This document shows positions 11,883 to 23,122 of a DNA stretch of 64,000 nt, one piece after another. A model generated the notes under the pieces. That model searched no databases, had not been told where the DNA came from, and saw nothing but the letters and a program-made list of their open reading frames with translations. Made by a program: the position numbers and the translations under genes. The first letter of the stretch is position 1. The number at the start of each line of letters is the position of its first letter. This DNA comes from Aquanectria penicillioides (lineage: Eukaryota > Ascomycota > Sordariomycetes > Hypocreales > Nectriaceae). The stretch covers positions 1,178,001 through 1,242,000 of the forward strand of contig PYIU01000006.1 in the NCBI GenBank assembly GCA_003415625.1. Reading direction: 5' to 3'.

Positions 11883-13214
11883 ACGGCGGAAACAGATATT
11901 GTGGATGTGGATGTGGATGTGGATGAGGATGCGGAGGCTTGTCGAGTTGGATTGATGAAAGACACGGAACGACGGGTGCTGCTTTTTCTTTTGTGGGGGA
12001 AGATTATCATATCATTTTGCTATTAAACCTCGCCAGACACATTGTTATCATTGCCTGGATGTAGAATACCGAGACAGAGAGGGAGAGACAGAGAGGGCTG
12101 CTTTTTGTTGGTGTTATGCATGGTCGAGCTTCTGCTCTTTTTTTTTCTTCTTTCTTTTCTCAAACGTTTTTGCTACACCTGGTGGTTGGGTTGTGAGTTT
12201 GATACAGTAGTACAGTACGGACTGAAAGTTGCTGGAACCCCAAATTTTCCCCTCATGTCAACGGCCTCAGGTGCAAATATCTACTAGCATGACCGACATG
12301 GCTTTGACACCCACACAGCGCCTACGGGGCTTCCGGGAGCATCAACATTCTCTAGTTCCGTAACGATGTCGGAATTCATTTTCCACAAGAGATCGGCCCA
12401 TTCTCGACCACAAGCCAACTGTGCATATAAACAGACGGGAACGACGTCGGCCTTGGCCATGAATCGCACGTTCACTTTTGTTTCGTCAACTCGACTTGCG
12501 GGCTGATTCTCCCTTTTATCACCAGCTGGTGGCGTCCAGTCGATGTCCGGCTCTGGGTTGGCGATACTGGATCCTCGGCAGAGCCCCACCCACGCACCGA
12601 GGCTCAAGCCGCAGTTGGAGGGAGCGAGTGAGGGGGAGGAGGACACAGCACGGAGCTGCACAGAGCACACACAGGCTGCATGCCTAAGAGCCTGCCTCTG
12701 CCCCCAACTTTGCTATAGCTTATTAGGTAGTCAATTGTTAGGGGCCTTACCCCAGATTCCTCCCCAGTCCAGCACCTAAGCTGCCCCGCCGTGGGCTGCC
12801 CTTCCAGTGGTTTTCCAGGTCCGGCCAGCCAGTGAGGTGCTGTTGTTGACGCTGTGTAGGCGCACTAGCTCCCGCTGCCTCTCAGGTGAATTTTGTACCT
12901 CGGCATCCGGCGCTGCTAACGTTCGACAGAGTGCGGAGAAGGGAGCAACCAAGCGCGTCGTACCTGGGGTATTTGGTCAGATACGGGGTCGTAGCCGAGA
13001 ACACATTGTCGTCCTACGTCTCCTCTATTAAAGCCCATTCTATCTCCTTGCCATTTCCACTTCTCGATTTGACTGAGCCTTGGATGTAAGACACCCAGCC
13101 AACTCAGCCGCCGCCGCCGCCACTTGCTCTTCGTCTCCCGCACATATTGCTCCCTTTGCAACCCAATACTCGCCGTAATACGTCATTCAACTAGCCGCTA
13201 GCAAACAAGCAAGC
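11883..13214. other. Intergenic region with hexamer repeats in the YPT7 3' flank
   Basis: A (GTGGAT) run of four units at 11901-11924 lies just after the YPT7 stop. A near-duplicate GAGACAGAGAGGG element lies at about 12070-12097. A minus-strand open frame at 12284-12670 lacks an ATG at its start and has no recognisable domain. The 13000-13214 stretch is the leader and promoter of the acyl-CoA dehydrogenase gene. Confidence 0.45.
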
Positions 13215-14780
13215 ATGTCGGCCAGAATCCCTGCCATCGTGGGTCGCCTCCTTTGTCAAACACGCCTGTCTTGACCATTTCGGCCCTTGTGTGATGTGAT
13301 GCATACTGACCGTGTACCCTGACTAGGCTGTCAATCGTGTCAGCGAGGCGGCTAAGCAAACGCTTGACATTGTTGCCAAGTTCGTTGAAGAAGAATGCAT
13401 CCCGTAAGCCCAAGTGCCTCATGGATCTTTCGTATTCAATCATCGCTAATCCTGTTCATTCAGCGCTGACCCCGTCGTTGAGGCCCTTACTGGCCAGGGC
13501 GACGCCCGCTGGGAAGGCCACCCACAAATCATCGAGGACCTCAAGGTCAAGGCCCGCAAGCTTGGCCTCTGGAACATGTTCCTTCCTGCAGGTCACTACA
13601 AGGAGTCGCCAGGCTGGACCAACCTCGAATACGGTCTCATGGCCGAGTGGCTCGGCCGCTCTCAGATCGCTTCTGAGGCCTGCAACTGCTCTGCTCCTGA
13701 TACGGGTAACATGGAAGTCTTAGCCAAGTACGGAAACGCCGCTCAGAAGAACGAGTGGCTCAAGCCTCTGATGGAGGGTAAGATTCGATCAGCTTTCCTC
13801 ATGACAGAGCCCCAGGTTGCTTCATCCGATGCGACCAACATTGAGCTGAGCATCCGGCGTGAGGGCAACGAATATGTCCTCAATGGCCAGAAGTGGTGGT
13901 CTAGCGGAGCTGGTGATCCCCGATGTGCCATCTACATCGTCATGGGCAAGACGGATCCAGACAACAAGGACCCCTACAAGCAGCAGTCTGTTATTCTGGT
14001 GCCAGCGGATACCCCCGGCATCACCATCAACAGAATGCTAAGTGTTTACGGTTTCGATGATGCGCCTCACGGCCATGGACATCTGAGCTTTAAGGACGTC
14101 CGAGTTCCCGCTTTCAACCTCGTGCTTGGCGAGGGTCGAGGATTTGAAATTATCCAAGGCCGTCTTGGCCCTGGCCGAATTCATCATGCTATGCGTAGCA
14201 TTGGTGCTGTAAGTGCCCCTCCCTGACTCTTCAAAACAAGCAAAAACAGTAGGCTAAGACAGAAATGTAGGCCGAGCGAGCACTCGACTGGATGCTGTAT
14301 CGGGTAAATGACGATCAGAAAAAGCCCTTTGGCAAGCTCCTCCGTGAACATGGTGTTATTATCGAATGGATCGCCAAATCTCGCATCGAAATCGATGCAG
14401 CTCGCCTCATGGTCTTGAATGCGGCCATCAAGATGGACGAACTTGGCCCCAAGAAGGCCCTCAAGGAAATCGCCGAGGCCAAGGTGCTGATCCCGCAGAC
14501 GGCCCTGACCGTCATCGACCGCGCCGTGCAGACATTTGGCGGTGCGGGTGTCTCGCAGGACACGCCACTCGCTCAGATGTGGGCGGGCATCCGAACGCTG
14601 AGAATGGCCGATGGGCCGGACGAGGTGCACCTGCAGCAGCTGGGACGCAATGAAAACAAGCGAAGTGCTGAGGCTGCGGCGACAATCAAGCGACAGCGGG
14701 AGAAGACGGCAGAGCTGCTGAAGGAGTACGGAGTGCAGCCAGCGGAGATTGGGTCAAGGATTAAGCATTCGAAGCTATAG
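13215..14780 (+). CDS. Peroxisomal acyl-CoA dehydrogenase (ACAD10/11-like) with C-terminal SKL
   Basis: FAD enzyme that introduces the alpha-beta double bond into acyl-CoA. Exons 13215-13238, 13327-13403, 13464-14208 and 14271-14780; 451 residues. Recognisable blocks are [19 protein letters not shown] and [18 protein letters not shown] in the middle domain. The C-terminal block is [35 protein letters not shown]. The last three residues are SKL, the canonical peroxisomal targeting signal. By inference it works in the peroxisome, as described for several filamentous fungi that use dehydrogenases there beside or instead of acyl-CoA oxidases. The LGRNENKR tail after the catalytic domain is lysine- and arginine-rich. 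The first exon encodes only eight residues. Confidence 0.92.
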
Positions 14781-15777
14781 GCGCAGGAAAGCTGGGTGCT
14801 TTAACCATGGCGCATGATCCATGAGCCGATAACCCAGGAACCATGGCCGTGATGATTAGCCGCGGCCCGTTGTCTGAGTGAACGGTGGAGATGTCCCTGG
14901 GTCAAGGGCTGAGATGGTTCATGGGAAGGAAGCCGGCGAGTTTTGCGTGTATGATATATCATGATAAACTATAGGAGCTACGCCGTCGAGACTGCTCGGG
15001 AGGCGTTTGATCAACATAAGAATGATTGGATATGATATCCAGGCCGTGGCTGCGAGGATGTGATGCTCATGTGCTGGGTGAGTCATGGACTCGGTCGATG
15101 CTACGCTGGTAATTACCCCAGACAATGCTCGCAATGCGGCTCCTGGTCCCGGCGCTCCTTGCATCTGCACCCGCGGGACGTGCGATACCATTGCCGTGGC
15201 GATGATGCGTTGTCAATGTTTAGATGATTGATGGAAGCGAAGAAACGGCCAGGGATGGTTACAAGCACAACGGCACTCACACGCAGACCAGCCGTAGACC
15301 AGGTACAGACTGGGTGCAGACAAGGCCCAAAAAAACACCGAGGCTCCTGCCCGAGTTACTGGGTGCGGGATAGCCAATTCTCTCGGCCCCACCGGGCTGC
15401 CCTTGCCAAGTTGCCACAGTCGCAAAGCCCACAGCATCCTGGTTAATTGAAGCCTCGTTGCCGTGCCGACGCCAGGCTCCGTTTACTTTGCATGCCATTT
15501 TTTCGCACTTTTGTGCACGCTCGCCGGCCCATCTCGGTGCACATTCTCACACTTACACACAACTGCAGCTGCAAGTACATTAAACAGCTCCGTCCCGCCC
15601 TTGATCGACCGTGAAAAGATTCTTGACACCGCCATCAAACCCATTGCACCGCTCCGCACTCCTCATCGCCCTTCAAAAATCTCACAGCCATCTCTCTCTG
15701 CTCGGGAACTTGTTGCGCCGTCGCCTTCTTCGCATCGATATCAACAAGAACACAACAAAGCACCACCACTAATCGCA
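14781..15777. other. Intergenic region and SPO12 promoter
   Basis: No gene supported. A single TGAGTCA, the consensus of Gcn4/Cpc1-type bZIP factors, lies at 15079-15085, about 700 bp upstream of the SPO12 start; one copy alone is weak evidence. The last 250 bases are C/T- and A/C-rich, typical of a fungal 5' leader. The long open frame that begins at 15463 reads through this leader and is not coding upstream of 15778. Confidence 0.45.
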
Positions 15778-16244
15778 ATGTCGACCAAGGTTCTCGCCGA
15801 CAAGGACGCCAACGCCGCCATGGTTGAGCAGCCCGCCCCCGTCAAGGACGTCAAGAGCATGGAGTACCATCGCCAAGTCTTCCAGTCCAAGATGGCTCAG
15901 GACGAGACGTACGTGAACGCAGAAATGCAACGAAAGCACGCCACCGTGAATCCATCATCGTTGACATTTTGCGACAGGACCAACAAGTACATCTCTCCCT
16001 CGGACAACATCATGAGCCCTTGCACTGCCAAGATCAACGCTCTGCGCAACAAGCACGCCAGCAAGTTCGTCACCCCCCATTCCTCTCCCATCTACCTTTT
16101 TCAAACCAGCATGTCCGCTAACGCTGTTTACAATACAGGGCCAAGCCCAAGTCCCTCTTTGCCCAAGCGAGCGCTAAGAAGCTCCAGGGTGAGAACCCCT
16201 TGGGCACAACACCTGCGGCCCCCGCCAAGGCCTTTCAGCTTTGA
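15778..16244 (+). CDS. spo12: Spo12-family mitotic exit regulator
   Basis: Small nuclear regulator of the Spo12 family. In yeast, Spo12 belongs to the FEAR network that helps release Cdc14 phosphatase from the nucleolus in anaphase. Exons 15778-15908, 15978-16064 and 16139-16244; 107 residues. The diagnostic core YISPSDNIMSPCTAKINALRNKHASK lies at about residues 47-73; its SP sites fit cyclin-dependent phosphorylation. It is followed by the basic AKPKSLFAQ motif. The second intron uses a GTTCGT donor, an uncommon form also seen in two other genes here. The length matches fungal Spo12 proteins. Confidence 0.9.
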
Positions 16245-16599
16245 ATGCCCTCCAGCACCTTGACATGACTTTCACATTCTCACTCTTTCGGATACAGCAG
16301 GGTCTGTTGAATCATTACGGTGCACTTCTTTCCTCTTTTTCTTCATTGCTGGAAGTTTAGGACTCGGCGGACTTTCGGCGTTCAGGGTTTTCGCCTTCGT
16401 TGTGTGCAGGATATGAAAATCGTTGGCTTGTAATGACATGATGCGATGACCGGACATTGGTTTCTTTTGGCAGGGTGTCGTACTAGAACTTTATCCATTT
16501 GATACCTGACTTTGACCTTTAATCTTTGGTTCTCTCTTTTTTTCTTCTACATTCACGTGCCAATGATGCTTGCCCAACATTTCAATACGATAACCACAT
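16245..16599. other. Convergent 3' flanks of spo12 and DRG1
   Basis: A 355-bp region between the stop codons of two convergent genes, moderately T-rich on the plus strand. It should contain both 3' untranslated regions. No further gene is seen. Confidence 0.5.
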
Positions 16600-18220
16600 C
16601 TATGCTCGCCATCCACTGACAATGTAAACAACATCCTCATCCGCTACTTGATGACCCAGACCAACTCGCTGCGGAATGTGTCTCGCGCTGGAGCCCCAGA
16701 CAAGCGCGTACTTGAATGTATCCTTGAGAGTCCTGTGAATTCGGTCGCAAACATCTTCGATGGTGCTGTTGCTTCGAACAATAAGTGCCTCGCCAAAATC
16801 TGGCTCCACACCCTTTCGCTTCGTGTAAATACGAATGAGCTTCAGCTCCTCCCAGCAGCGGTCGACGACGTCCTGGATACCAAGGTCAAGCTCACAGCTC
16901 ATGACAACCGTGTTGGGCTCGCGCGCAAGCTTGTCCAGGAAGTCGAGCGAGACGCTGTCAATCTTGTTGTAGACATACAGACACTTGATGTATTTGCGGT
17001 GATCCTTCATGATGACATCAATGAAGTCATCAACGGTGGCGTACTCATCGCGCACCAAAACCTCGCAGTTGAGGATTTTGTAGTCGCGCAAGATGTTGAA
17101 CAGCATCTTCTCATCCAAGTTCTTGGGTGGTGTCTGGAACGTGATTTTCATGCCTCCCGCCTTCTTAACCTTGAGGTAAATGTTTCTGCCCTTGTCAGTG
17201 ACACAAGTAGTGAGACCCTTTCATATCACAAAACTTACGGTGGTTCACGATTTAGTCGAATTCCAACAGCCTCCAATTCAGCCTCCAGCAGAGCTCGCTG
17301 CTCTGCTCTCTTGGTGGCATCCAGGACCATCAGAATCAAATCACTAGTCTTTGCGGCCGAAATGACTTGCCGTCCTCGACCCTTTCCTTCAGCAGCACCC
17401 TCGATGATACCGGGAAGATCGAGCAGCTGGATTTCCGCACCGCCATACTCAAGCACACCGGGAATAGCTGTCAAAGTGGTGAAAGCGTAGGAGGCGACTT
17501 CGGATCTCGTCTTGGTCACCTTGGACAAGAATGTTGACTTTCCCACGGAAGGGAAACCAACTAGAGATATTCGAGCATCACCACTTTTGCTCACATCGAA
17601 ACCTGCTCCTGCGCCTCCTCCAGAGCCAGGACCAGGCTCCAAAAGCTGTGCTCGTAGTCGAGCAAGTTTTCTGTTTATGTTAGCATCCAGATAAAACAGA
17701 CAATTGACATTTATTCCTCGCCCGGATTTGCTGTGAATCCATGTCTCAAATGAATCAGATAGAACTCACCCTTTTAATAGACCCAAATGATATTCTGAAG
17801 TGGGTTAACAACGCTTCAAGTCATCTTCAAATACACACATACCAGTAGCCTTGTTTTCTAAAAACTGTTAGCTATATTGCCCAAGCTTAATTTCTCATGT
17901 CATTCTTCTTCAAATCATTGGCAGGGCAGGAGGTTACGTGAGTGCTAGTTGACATTTCGATTCCCCCGCCACTGATCGTGAGTGATAGGCTACTTGCGAC
18001 CGTGTGGCTGAGAAAAAGAGTCTCCATCCAAGGATATCTTTTGAGAAGATGTAACCAGATGCACTCGCACGTCCTATTAAACCGTAAAAGCGTCAAAGGT
18101 ACTCACTTTGTGTCCTCCTCATCTCATCCTCAATCCTGAGGGATCATCAGCAAAACTACCCCCACTACAGCAAATGCTGGGGACCACCAACTCCTTAATC
18201 TTGTCCGTAATGTTCACCAT
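16600..18220 (-). CDS. rbg1: Developmentally regulated GTP-binding protein DRG1/Rbg1
   Basis: OBG-class GTPase of the DRG family, which associates with translating ribosomes and the Dfrp/Tma46 partner. Six exons: 18192-18220, 18107-18135, 17843-17857, 17770-17794, 17239-17670 and 16600-17185; 371 residues. The assembled N-terminus reads [20 protein letters not shown] followed by [25 protein letters not shown], exactly the pattern expected for DRG1. G1 is [10 protein letters not shown]3 is [16 protein letters not shown] and G4 is YNKID. The last 80 residues form the TGS domain ([26 protein letters not shown] ... [10 protein letters not shown]). The first four exons are only 29, 29, 15 and 25 nt, and intron 2 is 249 nt. 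Intron 1 uses a GTTGGT donor. The fit of the joined protein to the family supports these small exons. Confidence 0.95.
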
Positions 18221-18562
18221 CTTGCTGTCGTTTGGAGGCGCCCGTCGCGCCCCAGACAATCTCCTAAGAAGAGAATCGGTAACAGGCGGTCTCGAGTCGA
18301 GTTCTCGATGATCGATATTCAAGTCCAAGATTCAGAGGTGGGGCGAGTGAGGACCTAACGAGGGCGCGGCAGAATCCCTCACCCACACCCCCACAAGTGC
18401 GGGATGGCTTTCTCACCGCCTTCCTGTTTTGTCAGCACGCGGTGCCTCCCCGGAAACTTTTACAGCCTTGCATCAGCTCTCCCAGGTTCCTGAAGCAACG
18501 TCGTCGCGTCGACAACTTCTTTCTTCTTTCTCGGCGACAACCACACCATCCACGAGCGCAAG
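18221..18562. promoter_or_regulatory. Divergent promoter of DRG1 and CWC2
   Basis: Only 342 bp separate the divergent start codons of a ribosome-linked GTPase and a splicing factor, so the two genes must share or abut their control sequences. The CWC2 side ends in a CT-rich leader (about 18520-18545). I identify no specific factor site. Confidence 0.5.
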
Positions 18563-19809
18563 ATGGCCGATACAGCGGAACAGGTTGAGACGGCGCCGGT
18601 CGCCGGACAGGAGGAGCAGGAGATGGCACTTGCGACGACAAACACCGAGGTCGCTGCGCCAACTGGGAAGAAGGTCATCAAGAAAATCATCCGCAAGAAG
18701 AAGCGACCCGCGCGAGTCCAAGTCGAGCCCGATTTCATTTCATCAGAGCCCCCTCCACAGACTGGTGTCACGTACAACATCTGGTACAACAAATGGGCTG
18801 GAGGCGATAGGGAGGACAAGTACCTATCCAAAACTCATGCCAAGGGTCGCTGCAATGTCGCCAAGGACAGTGGTTTCACCAAGGCTGACCAGATCACCGG
18901 CAGCTACTTCTGTCTGAACTTTGCACGCGGTATCTGCTCCAAGGGCCAGGATTGCTCGTATCTGCATCGACTGCCAGGGACATTTGATATCTTCAACCCC
19001 AACGTGGACTGCTTCGGTCGCGACAAGTTCTCCGATTACCGAGACGACATGGGCGGCGTGGGAAGCTTTATGCGCCAAAACAGAACCGTTTATGTAGGAA
19101 GGATACACGTTACCGATGATATTGAAGAGATTGTGGCCCGACATTTCGCGGAATGGGGACAGGTTGAGCGCAGTAAGTTTCAAGCTCCCACCCGAATCAA
19201 AACAAATGACTAACCCCTGAACTAGTTCGTGTTCTCAACACTCGCGGCGTGGCATTCATCACCTACACAAACGAAGCGAACGCGCAATTCGCCAAGGAGT
19301 CGATGGCGCACCAATCTCTGGACCACGAGGAGGTACTGAATGTCAGATGGGCCACCGCAGACCCCAATCCGATGGCTCAAGCGCGAGAAGCTCGAAGGAT
19401 CGAGGAACAGGCAGCTGAGGCCGTTCGAAGGGCCCTCCCCGCTGAGTTCGTGGCTGAAATCGAAGGCAAGGATCCAGAGTCGAGGAAGAGAAGGAAAATT
19501 GAGAGCAGTTATGGCCTTGAGGGATACGAGGCTCCAGATGATATTCACTTCGCCCGCGGCGCCAACGCTGTGAACCCCACTGGAAGGGAAGGTTTTGAAG
19601 TTGAATATCAAGAGCGATCGATGATTGAGAATGGCGACGCTGGCGACGTAGTACCACAAGAGCAACCTCAAGAGGAGATAGGAGGCATCTTCTCTGGCAA
19701 CACCCTAGCGGCACTGAACAAGGCGAGGGTCACTGTGGCGGCGAAGCCAAAGGCGGTGGCCTCCGCAGGACCTCTTGTCGGATATGACAGCGACAGCGAT
19801 GATGACTAG
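18563..19809 (+). CDS. cwc2: Pre-mRNA splicing factor Cwc2 (NineTeen complex)
   Basis: Cwc2 links the Prp19 (NineTeen) complex to U6 snRNA in the active spliceosome. Exons 18563-19172 and 19226-19809 with a 53-nt intron; 397 residues. The N-terminus carries a lysine/arginine-rich stretch (KKVIKKIIRKKKRPARV). The Torus domain follows (TYNIWYNKWAGG), with its embedded CCCH zinc finger (CLNFARGICSKGQDCSYLH). The RRM (RTVYVGRIHVTDD ... IRVLNTRGVAFITYTNEANAQFAKESM) follows, ending at NVRWATADPNP. The C-terminal half is charged and ends in an acidic DSDSDDD tail. The stop codon lies 69 bp from the stop of the convergent ureF gene. Confidence 0.96.
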
Positions 19810-19878
19810 GGGCTAGGCGTTTGGTTTACGGAATCCATAGACATATTGTACATTAATGATACCACCCAGACAGCACAT

Positions 19879-20855
19879 CTAGCTGTTGAAAATCCTGGAA
19901 TACAGCGCCTCGTGACGTCCGATCCACAGGTCCATTACCGGCACTGTCTGTCCGGCCTCCTCTATTGGTGTAGTCCATTCCCGGTCAATCATGTCGTCGA
20001 TCATCCTCTGCACGTTCTGTCCAGCCAGCACCTTCTGCGCTTGATAAGGCCCGAAGACGCTTGCTCTGACAGCTGCCGAGATCAGGGCCTTGACGTGGCT
20101 CAGCATGAAGACATACGCCGTCTGTCGCAGCTCCAGTCCTACAAGCGCGCAGATGGCCCCAAACAAGGGCGCCAGGTGCGCTGACACAAGCGGCACATCC
20201 TTCTTGCTCTCCTCCCGCAGAAGAGCGGAAAAGTCCCGCAGCAAGCTCTCGTCTACGCTGGGCTGGCTGGCGCGGAACGAACGCTCCCAGATGCCCAGCA
20301 AGGCGCGCCCCTGAGCGACGCTCGCGCGACGGCCAACGGTGCAGATAATTGCGGCGTCTAGCTGGTCATCCAGGGTCACGAGGGCCCTGGGATCACGGTG
20401 CGCGGCGAGCACGAAGGGCAGCGTTGTGGATGCGAAGGAGGAGAGCGAGGCGGGGAGGAAAGCCCCGAACGTCGCCGCGCGCTGGTTGTGTGCCAGGTAA
20501 GACTCCAGGCCGCTGCTGAATGCAAAAGATCCCAGCGGCAAGGCGGAATCCGAAAGCAGCAGCAGGAAATGAGTTGACGGGGCGAGGTGAGCTACTCAGA
20601 GTGAGCTTGTGCGGGCTGTCATGGATGGATGGCATGGGTGAGCAACTACTCACGGCCGGGAGATAAGGCTTGTGGCTGCTGAGGCAGTGCCTTTTTCAGC
20701 CGCTGCTTGGCATCTTGCAGCCGCCTCTCGAGGTCTAGGATTTCATCTTGGATTTCATTTGGTGATTCGGAGCCAATTTGCTGAGTCGCCATTGAGACCC
20801 ATGGAGTGCTACTATTCAAGGTTGTAGTGGCAAGGGAGATAAGCGCAAGGTCCAT
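19879..20855 (-). CDS. ureF: Urease accessory protein UreF
   Basis: UreF acts with UreD/H and UreG in loading nickel into urease. Exons 20654-20855 and 19879-20591 with a 62-nt intron; 304 residues. The hallmark LLLLSDSALPLGSFAFSSGLESYLAHN begins just after the intron, at about residue 77. The helical remainder (LSHVKALISAAVRASVFGPYQAQKVLAG) and C-terminal PVMDLWIGRHEALYSRIFNS also fit. The N-terminus has a short coiled-coil-like stretch (EIQDEILDLERRLQDAKQRLKKAL). I chose the first ATG (20855) because its context is better; an internal ATG at 20792 (MATQQIGS) is possible. No other urease gene is in the window. Confidence 0.93.
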
Positions 20856-21048
20856 CGCAAGCGATAAAATAAAGCCTCGTGTAAATCGATATCCACAGGA
20901 GTATACTAAAAGAGTCCTAACTCCATGCCAATGCCAGACAATCCAGTAAAGACTGGTAGAAATACAAAGTTGCCACCCTGCCTCCGTTTCAATACCTCAC
21001 GCCATTATAATCTCTTCACTTCAATCGTGCTAGTGCACTCCCAGTATT

Positions 21049-23122
21049 CTACGGTCGCACATTCTCCTTGTCAGATCCCTTCTGCCGATGTGCTCTCCTC
21101 TTCTCCGCCATTCTCTGCTCAATCCGCGCAATAGCTGCGGCCCTTCGCTCCGGCGGTAGTGTGCTCTTAGAATTTGAAAGGAATGCACCAGTGTTCGTTT
21201 CGGGTCCTCCAAGTGGCGCAAAGTGATCTTGCAAAAGATCAACCTTAGCCTCAATCTTTTCTGCAGACCGGCTCTGCGTCGAATGGGCAATTGTTTTTGC
21301 AAGCGCTGGTAGATCAGGCGCCTCAATCTCTTTGGGCTTTGTCGAAGCCGACGTAGCACCGCCGTTCTGAATAGCCTTAGTAATTTCTTCGCCAAGATAG
21401 GCTCTGTTTCGAGGAGATCGAGGAACAAATGGCTGCCACCTAGGCCGCCCAATATCCGGTCGGTCAGCAAGAGTGGTCGAGGTTGGTCTCATGCCAAGAT
21501 CTGACTGTGTGGCCCTAGGAAGTGCATCTTCGTGGAACTTCTCCCGTAGAGTACGAGCATTTTCGACTGGCGCTTGTAGGTCAAGGGATTCGTCTTCAAA
21601 ATCTGCCAAGTCGAAACCTCTGTGTGCAACACCATTGGTCGTTGGTTTAGCAACCGGTCTCGGGGCTGCCTCAGCCAGTAAATCGATTTCGGTAGAAGGG
21701 TGCCAGCTCTTGGGCCTAGGCGCGGGTTCCCCAGTAGATGCTTTGAGTGTCCGTACCTCCTTCTTAAGTTCAGATATCTTGTTATGGGCGCGTTCCAGCA
21801 CTCCCTTAGTGTCTTCCCGTTGAGCCTGGGTCTGCTCCCGGTAAGCTTCAAACTCTTTCTTGAGTTGTTGGAGCTCTTCATCCTTCTTCTTGTTCTCCTC
21901 CCTTGCCTCTCGGAGTTGAGAACGAAGTTCCTGAGCCCTACTACCTTCCCGAGGAGCCTCTCCATCCACTTTCAGTTGTGTCTCTGCCTTGGATGCCCGT
22001 TTTTCCGCTATCCGTAGCTGGGCTTTGAGATCCGAGACCTGGTCCCGGAGCTCTCCTAGCTCCTTCACTTGATTGCGGGCTCGGCGGAGTTCCCGTTGAG
22101 TCTCAAGTAGCGTCTTCTGTGTTCGGGGTGACGTGAGAAGCCGACGTCTTCGGCTTTGCGAGTCGGAAGAATCCTCCTTATCTCGAAGAAACTCCTCAAG
22201 TTGGTCCTCCAGCTCTTGCACACGAGTTCGATATTGAACAGCCAGCGCCGTCTGCCTTGTCAGGGTCGCAAGCAACTCGGGAGAGGTATCCTCAGAGCGG
22301 TCGCCGCGGCTCGAAACCATCTTGGAAGCGCCCTCAGCAATCTGCCTCTCCATAATGATGACCTTTTGCTGTTCCTCCTTGAGCATCTCGGCAAGTTGAA
22401 TCGCTTCGGCGTCTTTTTGTTTGGCGTAAGATTTTGCCAGTTGCTTATACTTTAGCAATTTCTCCATCTCTGCCTTGGCATCCTCATGATACTTTTCGAA
22501 TTCTTCCTTCCAGTATTTTCCAGATTGCGAGTGCGGCTCGTTGAGATCGACCGTGATATCATGGCAGTAATCTTCGTTGTCGTCCTCTTCCCAGTCGTCC
22601 TCCGAAGTGTCATCTGATTCCCGTCGAGGTACAGATCTGGCAACCGCAGCCCTTTTCCGGTCCTGAGAAACCTTATCTAAGGCCTCGCTCAAGCGTGTTC
22701 GGAGGCGAGATTCCGTGTCCTTGGTGGGCAAAGCACCGTTTGATTTCTTTCCAACATCCTGTCCGAAGGAGACACGCTTTCTGCGTGAGGTTCCCGTTCC
22801 CGGAGTCAACAAAATCCCTTGCGGTCTCTGGGGTGTCTTGGAGTCCTGCTCCATCCTGGTGGTGGCTTTGGCTGCTATCGATTTCGTCTCGTCAAGTTGG
22901 TCGCTGGGTCGCGCCGGGGTGCCAAACAGAGCGCTTTTGAAGGCCCTCGCGGCAAATACTGGCGCAGGAGTGTCAGGCTGGTCGATTTGGGTCGTATCTA
23001 CTCAGAATGTCAGCGTCATGTCCACGCGACAAGCCAAAACAAAGCGTAACATCATTTTCCGCACCTGCGTCTCCGGCCGCGTCTGGCGCGTCCTCGCCGC
23101 GTCGCAACATCCACCCAAGCAT
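21049..23122 (-). CDS. cut12: Spindle pole body-associated protein Cut12
   Basis: Coiled-coil protein of the fungal spindle pole body. In fission yeast, Cut12 helps activate the new pole through Plo1 kinase. Exons 23065-23122 and 21049-22997 with a 67-nt intron; 668 residues. The N-terminus MLGWMLRRGEDAPD, followed by PAPVFAARAFKSALFGTPA, is typical of the family, as is the basic GILLTPGTGTSRRKRVSFG block. An acidic stretch (SEDDWEEDDNEDY) precedes a long coiled coil from about residue 170 to 440. The C-terminus again is basic and ends ARIEQRMAEKRRAHRQKGSDKEN. The TPGT and RVSF motifs are candidate phosphorylation or phosphatase-docking sites (inference). It shares its upstream region with GCN2. 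Confidence 0.9.

Noticed and set aside
12284..12670. Minus-strand frame of 128 codons downstream of YPT7
   Set aside because: It opens with GTG rather than ATG and shows no family signal or intron.
16648..17490. Plus-strand frame of 280 codons
   Set aside because: Antisense shadow of DRG1, crossing one of its introns; no domain.
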